DNA from: Candidatus Colwelliibacteriota bacterium
GTDB taxonomy: Bacteria; Patescibacteriota; Minisyncoccia; UBA6257; Colwellbacteraceae
DNA: 6,451 bases
Reading direction: 5' to 3'
Assembly (NCBI GenBank): GCA_014874305.1
Contig: JACWAO010000102.1
Span: 1-6,451, forward strand
The stretch's first letter is position 1. The number at the start of each line of letters is the position of its first letter. Below the pieces are notes generated by a model, which searched no databases, was not told where the DNA came from, and saw nothing but the letters and a program-made list of their open reading frames with translations. This document shows positions 5,714-6,451 of the stretch, one piece after another. Made by a program: the position numbers and the translations under genes.

Positions 5714-6160
5714 ATGGGTAAACGTAAATACCTGGTGGTAACGGTCCTTCTTGCAGTTTTGTGGACCAGTAAAGTCGGAGTGATGCAGGGCGAGGTCGAA
5801 CAGCCGGTATTGGCAGACGTTAATACGAGCTCCAGTACCGCATTATCAAACCAAAACCCCGTTTCAACTTCGGTAGCGGAAACGCGCACAATAACCGCGT
5901 ACTCCTGTACCGACGTTCTATGCGGGCCATCGCCCCTCACCACCGCGTCCGGACAGCGCGTCAGAGACGGCATAGTAGCCGCCAACTGGCTACCCTTCGG
6001 GACAAAGATAAAAATCCCGGAAATCTTCGGCGACAAAGTCTTTGTTGTAGAAGACCGGACAGCACCGCGATACGGAAATCGGGTCGACATCTGGCTCCCA
6101 TCAACCCAAGAAGCTCTTCAATTCGGCATACACCGTACTACCGTGGAAATCCTTGATTAA
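5714..6160 (+). CDS. Secreted 3D-domain protein (possible peptidoglycan-active, MltA/RlpA-like fold)
   Basis: This 148-aa protein has a basic N-terminus (MGKRK) and a hydrophobic stretch (about 6-18) that looks like a signal peptide or anchor. A Ser/Thr-rich linker (about 35-56) follows, then a 3D domain (about 58-147). Recognisable blocks are TITAYSCT (59-66), TTASGQRVRDGIVAANWLPF (76-95), GTKIKIP (96-102), VVEDRTAPRYGNRVDIWLPS (111-130) and EALQFG (133-138). The domain is named for three aspartates; D114 and D125 are present, while the usual first position appears as N91 in AANW, with D85 nearby. C65 and C70 could form a disulfide outside the cell. 3D domains occur in lytic transglycosylase-like and resuscitation-type wall enzymes, so a role in cell-wall remodelling is likely but not proven. 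No good Shine-Dalgarno precedes the ATG; the start is chosen because it gives the basic-plus-hydrophobic export signal. It has its own promoter and terminator. Confidence 0.88.
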   Translation: MGKRKYLVVTVLLAVLWTSKVGVMQGEVEQPVLADVNTSSSTALSNQNPVSTSVAETRTITAYSCTDVLCGPSPLTTASGQRVRDGIVAANWLPFGTKIKIPEIFGDKVFVVEDRTAPRYGNRVDIWLPSTQEALQFGIHRTTVEILD

Positions 6161-6173
6161 AAGGAGATCCGAC

Positions 6174-6202
6174 AAAAAAGACACACAAAGTGTGTCTTTT
6201 TT
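6174..6202 (+). terminator. Intrinsic terminator of the 3D-domain gene (symmetrical)
   Basis: AAAAAAGACACAC (6174-6186) and GTGTGTCTTTTTT (6190-6202) pair perfectly over 13 bp around an AAA loop, 13 nt after the stop codon. A T6 run ends the right arm on the plus strand, and a T6 run is also produced on the minus strand, so it can stop transcription from either side. Confidence 0.93.
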
Positions 6203-6293
6203 GGTTTACCCTGAGGCGCGGTCGCCTACGCCAAGGCTTTGGCGACCAAAGTCGAAGGGTTTACACTGAGCGAGCGAAGCGAGTCGAAGTGTA
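6203..6293. repeat. Two tandem palindromic modules sharing the same ends
   Basis: Module A opens with GGTTTACCCTGAG (6203-6215) and closes with GTCGAAGGGT (6251-6260). Module B opens with GGTTTACACTGAG (6258-6270) and closes with GTCGAAGTGT (6283-6292). Stem A is ACCCT/AGGGT and stem B is TACACT/AGTGTA, so the C-G pair of A is replaced by an A-T pair in B. Module A carries an inner 7-bp stem GGTCGCC (6220-6226)/GGCGACC (6241-6247). Palindromes ending in 'CCCTGAG...GTCGAAGGG' are, as far as I recall, common in intergenic DNA of many uncultured bacteria. Confidence 0.75.
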
Positions 6294-6300
6294 CGCGGGA

Positions 6301-6414
6301 GAGGAAACTCGAAGTCGCGCGCCGTTGGCGTGCTCCCACAAACCTCTCGGTTTGTGAGTTCCGCCACAGGAAACCCCCTGGTTTCCTGACACTTTCCTGG
6401 TTCGAGTCCTCCTC
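6301..6414. repeat. Cloverleaf-like element: three hairpins inside a 12-bp closing stem
   Basis: The closing stem pairs GAGGA (6301-6305) with TCCTC (6410-6414) and ACTCGAA (6307-6313) with TTCGAGT (6401-6407), leaving a 1x2 internal loop. Inside are three hairpins. The first is GCGCGCC-GTT-GGCGTGC (6317-6333, one G-T). The second is CACAAACC-TCTC-GGTTTGTG (6337-6356, 8 bp). The third is CAGGAAACC (6367-6375)-CCCT-GGTTTCCTG (6380-6388), 9 bp. Hairpins 2 and 3 share the design AAACC-N4-GGTTT. The fold is available to RNA from either strand and to single-stranded DNA. Nothing shows whether it is transcribed. It could be a structured RNA, a non-autonomous palindromic mobile repeat or a degenerated tRNA region. 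Confidence 0.6.
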
Positions 6415-6427
6415 GTCTATTACAAAA

Positions 6428-6451
6428 GGAGGGCATAAATACATGCCCTCC
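6428..6451 (-). terminator. Hairpin with T-run, probable terminator for a gene beyond the right edge
   Basis: GGAGGGCAT (6428-6436) and ATGCCCTCC (6443-6451) pair perfectly over 9 bp with an AAATAC loop. On the minus strand it is followed by TTTTG, fitting termination of a leftward gene outside the window. The plus-strand side is cut off by the window end, so it could also serve plus-strand transcripts of the element at 6301-6414. Confidence 0.55.

Noticed and set aside
6161..6170. AAGGAG after the 3D-domain stop as a ribosome binding site
   Set aside because: No start codon with a reading frame follows; the terminator hairpin begins at 6174.
6399..6420. Possible 3' half of a tRNA gene (GGTTCGAGTCC, T-loop consensus)
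   Set aside because: The flanks CCTGG and CCTCC do not form a T-stem, no matching acceptor 5' strand (such as TAGACGA), D-arm or anticodon arm is found upstream, and the bases pair better with 6301-6313. A decayed tRNA remains possible.
6206..6444. Minus-strand open reading frames of 72-76 codons over the right end
   Set aside because: They run through stacked palindromes, have no ribosome binding site, and the peptides resemble the spurious translations often made from tRNA-like or repeat DNA rather than a protein family.

Overview
The window looks like a piece of a small bacterial genome of the Patescibacteria/CPR type, most likely Parcubacteria-like. This is inferred from gene content and style: a single-chain-type (alpha2) glycyl-tRNA synthetase, a shortened RecO, a membrane-anchored DUF11-like surface protein, a small secreted 3D-domain protein, starts mostly without Shine-Dalgarno sequences, and repeat-rich intergenic DNA. 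The standard bacterial code fits; TGA is used as a stop by dnaQ-like and thyX.

Left part (1-4652), minus strand. Two transcription units read leftward. The upstream unit is recO (4652-4098), overlapping by 20 nt a gene for a one-pass membrane protein with several Ig-like/DUF11-like domains (4117-2390). It is followed by an inverted array of degenerate 7-nt repeats and a strong hairpin terminator (2250-2206). The next unit is glyS (2057-651) and a DnaQ-fold exonuclease (643-74), 7 nt apart. A second 7-nt-period array starts inside the 3' end of the exonuclease gene, holds its stop codon and runs to the window edge.

Right part (4653-6451), plus strand. thyX (4765-5562) has its own consensus-like promoter, a strong Shine-Dalgarno, a GTG start and its own terminator. 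Its G+C content (about 60%) is clearly above its neighbours (about 45%), which suggests a horizontally acquired self-contained cassette. Next comes a secreted 3D-domain protein (5714-6160) with its own promoter, a leader hairpin and a perfect 13-bp terminator hairpin. The last 250 nt carry no believable gene but are packed with inverted repeats: two tandem palindromic modules with compensating stem changes (6208-6293), a cloverleaf-like fold of three hairpins closed by a 12-bp stem (6301-6414), and a terminal 9-bp hairpin (6428-6451).

No obvious defence system, CRISPR array or mobile-element gene is present. The strongest unexplained signals are the 7-nt-period arrays and the cloverleaf-like element. 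The genes themselves are mostly housekeeping (translation, DNA repair/proofreading, dTMP synthesis) plus two envelope proteins.
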